Assembly: GCA_023435025.1 (NCBI GenBank)
Contig: JAEYSE010000100.1
Span: forward strand, 1-8,072
DNA: 8,072 nucleotides
Origin: Bacillota bacterium
GTDB taxonomy: Bacteria > Bacillota > Clostridia > Christensenellales > CAG-138
Reading direction: 5' to 3'
The translations under genes and the position numbers were made by a program. Below are positions 6,304-8,072 of the stretch, piece after piece. How positions within the stretch are numbered: the stretch's first letter is position 1; each line of letters starts with the position of its first letter. A model generated the notes under the pieces. That model searched no databases, was not told the origin of the DNA, and saw only the letters and a program-made list of their open reading frames with translations.

Positions 6304-7134
6304 TCAGATGCCCCACTCTTGCGCGAGGAATTTGGCAACGCCATCATTGTCGCAATCATCCAGTACGCTGGTCACTTTTTCTTTTACAATGTCTAACGCA
6401 TTCGCAGGCGCATAACTTCTATCTGCAATCTCCATCATGGAAAGATCATTCAGGTTGTCCCCGAAAACAACCAGCTCGTCATAATGCATCAGGCCTTTGA
6501 GTTTTTGAAGCGCCTTTTTCTTGCTCGCATTGCAGCTAAAGACTTCGATACAATACAGCCCATTGTAAATATTTAAATAATAGGCAAAGGAGACCGCTGC
6601 TATTTGCTTGAGATCTTCGCAAATGGGCAGTAACTCATCCGATGTACCTGTAAGCGCCATGTACACCACTTGTGCATGCGCCGGGATCTCACGCTGTAAA
6701 TCCCCAAGCAGTTTTACTTCGGCGCAGCTTTTGAGTGCCCGCTCGCTGTAATACTGGGTTTGCTGCGTCAAGGCGGGATCGTCAAAATAGAGGCTGATCT
6801 GCCGGTTGTCAAATGTATATAAGAAGCAGGAAGCGCCATTACGCTTAAAAGCATCCAGCACAAGCGGAATTGCATGCTGGTCAATTACTTCTGCTGATAC
6901 ATACTTCTTTTCTACGAAATCATATAGAAACACTCCATTTGTCAAAATGCCTGGAGCGGAAAGTTTAATGTCTGCCAATCGATAGTCGCAGGCGTATGCC
7001 ATTCTCGCGGTCGCGACAGAGAACAGCATTCCCCTCTCAATACAATCATTTAATACCTGTGCCGTGTACTTCGTAATTTCCTTTTTTGAGTTCAACAGAG
7101 TACCGTCCAAATCCGAGATATAAAGCGTTTTCAA
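6304..7134 (-). CDS. Cof-type HAD-superfamily phosphatase
   Basis: 276 residues, a normal length for the Cof/YidA-like group of HAD hydrolases, which are cytoplasmic Mg-dependent phosphatases acting on sugar phosphates, nucleotides or cofactors. Motif I is DLDGT with nucleophile D8 and acid D10; motif II is T42 in VATAR; motif III is a lysine in SKKKALQ (205-207); motif IV is GDNLND (225-230). The long insert between motifs II and III, about 80-195, is the C2-type cap that sets substrate choice. Start: TTG at 7134 is chosen because AGGAG lies eight bases upstream and the protein then begins MKTLYISDLDGT, as in the family. A longer reading to 7212 would add a basic, poorly conserved-looking extension across the ribosome binding site. 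The substrate cannot be told. It is followed by hairpins and a terminator, so it appears to be a single-gene unit. Confidence 0.92.
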   Translation of the reverse strand: MKTLYISDLDGTLLNSKKEITKYTAQVLNDCIERGMLFSVATARMAYACDYRLADIKLSAPGILTNGVFLYDFVEKKYVSAEVIDQHAIPLVLDAFKRNGASCFLYTFDNRQISLYFDDPALTQQTQYYSERALKSCAEVKLLGDLQREIPAHAQVVYMALTGTSDELLPICEDLKQIAAVSFAYYLNIYNGLYCIEVFSCNASKKKALQKLKGLMHYDELVVFGDNLNDLSMMEIADRSYAPANALDIVKEKVTSVLDDCDNDGVAKFLAQEWGI

Positions 7135-7203
7135 TTCTCCATCTCCTTTTCTTTTCTTTTTATATAGAACGCCGCTTATAGTCCGCTCTTCAAAGAGGGG
7201 CCT

Positions 7204-7317
7204 ATGCAGCAACGGTTTTTACGCCTGTTTACCGGGATCGTGTCCGCTGTTATCGATCACAAGATGCCATTGGGGTGGCTTCTTCTTGCCGTCAAGTATA
7301 GGATGCCTGCGCTCTAA
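7204..7317 (+). CDS. Possible small protein of 37 residues, unrecognised
   Basis: An ATG-to-TAA reading frame preceded by AGAGGGG, three bases before the ATG. The predicted peptide is basic and begins MQQRFLRLF, with a hydrophobic stretch GWLLLAVKY near the C-terminus. The spacing of the ribosome binding site is tight and it partly falls in a small hairpin (CTCTT 7186-7190, AAGAG 7193-7197). I do not recognise the peptide. It may be a chance ORF in the divergent spacer. Confidence 0.3.
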   Translation: MQQRFLRLFTGIVSAVIDHKMPLGWLLLAVKYRMPAL

Positions 7318-7382
7318 AAGCAAGCCTACCGGTCGATTTCTCTCCTGTTTCGGTCGAACTGTATTTTTCTTTTATTTTGGTC

Positions 7383-7412
7383 TTGATCTTTGCAATACTC
7401 GTATGATACTAT
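7383..7412 (+). promoter_or_regulatory. Possible promoter for the PduL gene
   Basis: TTGATC (7383-7388) and TACTAT (7407-7412) are 18 bases apart, each four of six to consensus. TATGAT at 7402-7407 is an alternative -10 but then lacks a good -35. The region around is AT-rich, so other promoters are possible. Confidence 0.3.
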
Positions 7413-7430
7413 ACAAACATCAGATGAATT

Positions 7431-7443
7431 TGATTATTAATCA
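7431..7443. promoter_or_regulatory. Palindrome TGATTA-T-TAATCA, candidate operator
   Basis: A perfect 13-bp palindrome with a single central T, about 40 bases before the PduL start and just downstream of the possible promoter, a place where a repressor could block transcription. It resembles half-sites of the Crp/FNR family (TTGAT..ATCA) but the spacing is not the FNR consensus. The regulator cannot be named. Confidence 0.35.
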
Positions 7444-7483
7444 TATTATATTGTTAATTTATATACAATGCAAGGGGGACGCA

Positions 7484-8072
7484 ATGGGTATTAGCAAAAA
7501 TGCTGTCAAAGCGAAGGTGCGCGAAGCCTTTGTAATGGAGCATTACCGCAAAACGGCGGAAATTCTTATACCTGTAACGATATCCAACCGGCACATTCAT
7601 CTCAACGAGGAAGCGGTAAACATGCTGTTTGGGCCGGGATATCAGCTCACCAAGCGGAACGAAGTGTTTCAGCCGGGCCAGTATGCGTGCCAGGAGACCG
7701 TAACATTAAATGGGCCAAAGGGCGCGCTGCGCAATGTACGCGTACTGGGGCCTCTGCGTTCGGAACCTCAGGTGGAAGTCAGCGTAACGGATTGTTTTAC
7801 GCTGGGCATCCCTCCTGTAATCAGACTTTCGGGCGATGTGGCAGATACACCGGGCTTGCTTATCGAAGGGCCGTGCGGCAGCTTATCTATGGAAACTGGT
7901 GCTATTGTTGCAAGCAGGCATGTGCATATGTCCCCGAAACAGGCCCAAGCGTTTGGCCTAAAACATGGAGACATGCTGGAACTGGCAAGCGACGGAGTGC
8001 GGCCTGTGGCCTTCCGGGATATGGTTGTGCGCGTGCACGAGAATTTTGAGCTCGAAGCGCATTTGGATACAG
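7484..8072 (+). CDS. pduL: PduL-type phosphate acyltransferase (3' end beyond window)
   Basis: Catalyses transfer of an acyl group between CoA and phosphate (acetyl- or propanoyl-CoA to the acyl phosphate), usually next to an acetate/propanoate kinase step, either in the cytoplasm or inside bacterial microcompartments. 196 residues are visible of a family that is commonly a little over 200, so only the tail is missing. Family marks: IPVTISNRHIHL (metal ligands H37 and H39), QPGQYA (63-68), GPKG...VRVLGPLRS (77-93), QVEVS, then SRHVHMS (H146, H148) and EAHLDT at the edge (H193). The order of two His-x-His pairs is typical. The first 27 or so residues before the barrel are rich in Lys, Arg and hydrophobic residues and could form an amphipathic helix. 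The ATG at 7484 has AAGGGGG five bases upstream. No microcompartment gene is visible here, so a housekeeping role is as likely. Confidence 0.9.
   Translation, partial: MGISKNAVKAKVREAFVMEHYRKTAEILIPVTISNRHIHLNEEAVNMLFGPGYQLTKRNEVFQPGQYACQETVTLNGPKGALRNVRVLGPLRSEPQVEVSVTDCFTLGIPPVIRLSGDVADTPGLLIEGPCGSLSMETGAIVASRHVHMSPKQAQAFGLKHGDMLELASDGVRPVAFRDMVVRVHENFELEAHLDT

Larger units (their letters stand above)
7135..7483. other. Divergent intergenic region between the HAD and PduL genes
   Basis: This stretch of about 350 bases separates two genes read away from each other and must hold both promoters. It contains a purine-rich leader for the HAD gene, a possible 37-codon ORF (7204-7317), a direct repeat CGGTCGA at 7330-7336 and 7351-7357 (21 bp apart, two helical turns), a possible promoter (7383-7412) and an AT-rich palindrome (7431-7443). 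I see no tRNA, riboswitch core or insertion sequence end. No clear HAD promoter stands out. Confidence 0.5.

Noticed and set aside
7135..7212. N-terminal extension of the HAD protein to an ATG at 7212
   Set aside because: It would read through a good AGGAG ribosome binding site; the TTG at 7134 gives the normal family N-terminus MKTLYISDLDGT.
1..8072. CRISPR array, insertion sequence, tRNA or rRNA
   Set aside because: No regularly spaced direct repeats, transposase motifs, terminal inverted repeats or tRNA-like cloverleaf were seen.

Overview
The window looks like Firmicutes (Clostridia-type) chromosome of moderate GC. Evidence: strong AGGAG-type ribosome binding sites with frequent GTG/TTG starts, zinc-ribbon Ser/Thr kinases of the GEGGFGITY...AIKEY[FY]P type, an extracytoplasmic DUF5050-like module, a Cof-type HAD phosphatase and a PduL-type phosphotransacylase. 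Species cannot be named from the sequence.

Layout. (1) Positions 1-3864, minus strand: a signalling cluster read from right to left. It holds a zinc-ribbon Ser/Thr kinase with a multi-pass membrane C-terminus (3864-2143), a short membrane protein (2136-1606), and a second, closely related kinase (1490 to beyond the left edge) with one membrane segment and an outside DUF5050-like repeat region. (2) 3865-4126: divergent control region. (3) 4127-6126, plus strand: a two-gene operon encoding a multi-pass membrane histidine kinase and a NarL-like response regulator that overlap by 4 bp. (4) 6127-6303: hairpin-rich gap with a terminator oriented for the minus strand. (5) 7134-6304, minus strand: Cof-type HAD phosphatase. 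(6) 7135-7483: spacer with one possible 37-residue ORF and AT-rich control sequence. (7) 7484 to the right edge, plus strand: PduL-type phosphate acyltransferase, cut by the window end.

Main point of interest. The membrane kinase and the short membrane protein are in the same reading frame, separated only by one TAA and three codons up to the GTG start. Both carry the same two-helix repeat marked by a K-x-[LI]-[LI]-P-W signature, and the TAA falls inside one repeat unit. The pair therefore looks like one protein of about 750 residues split by a single stop codon. It could be a nonsense mutation, a gene fission with translational coupling, a recoded stop, or a sequence error.

How the genes may work together (inference): the two kinases share a nearly identical cytoplasmic catalytic module but have different membrane/sensor parts. 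They lie divergently next to a histidine kinase/response regulator pair, so the 4-kb left half plus 2-kb middle may form one membrane-stress or envelope signalling island. The HAD and PduL genes look like unrelated metabolic neighbours.
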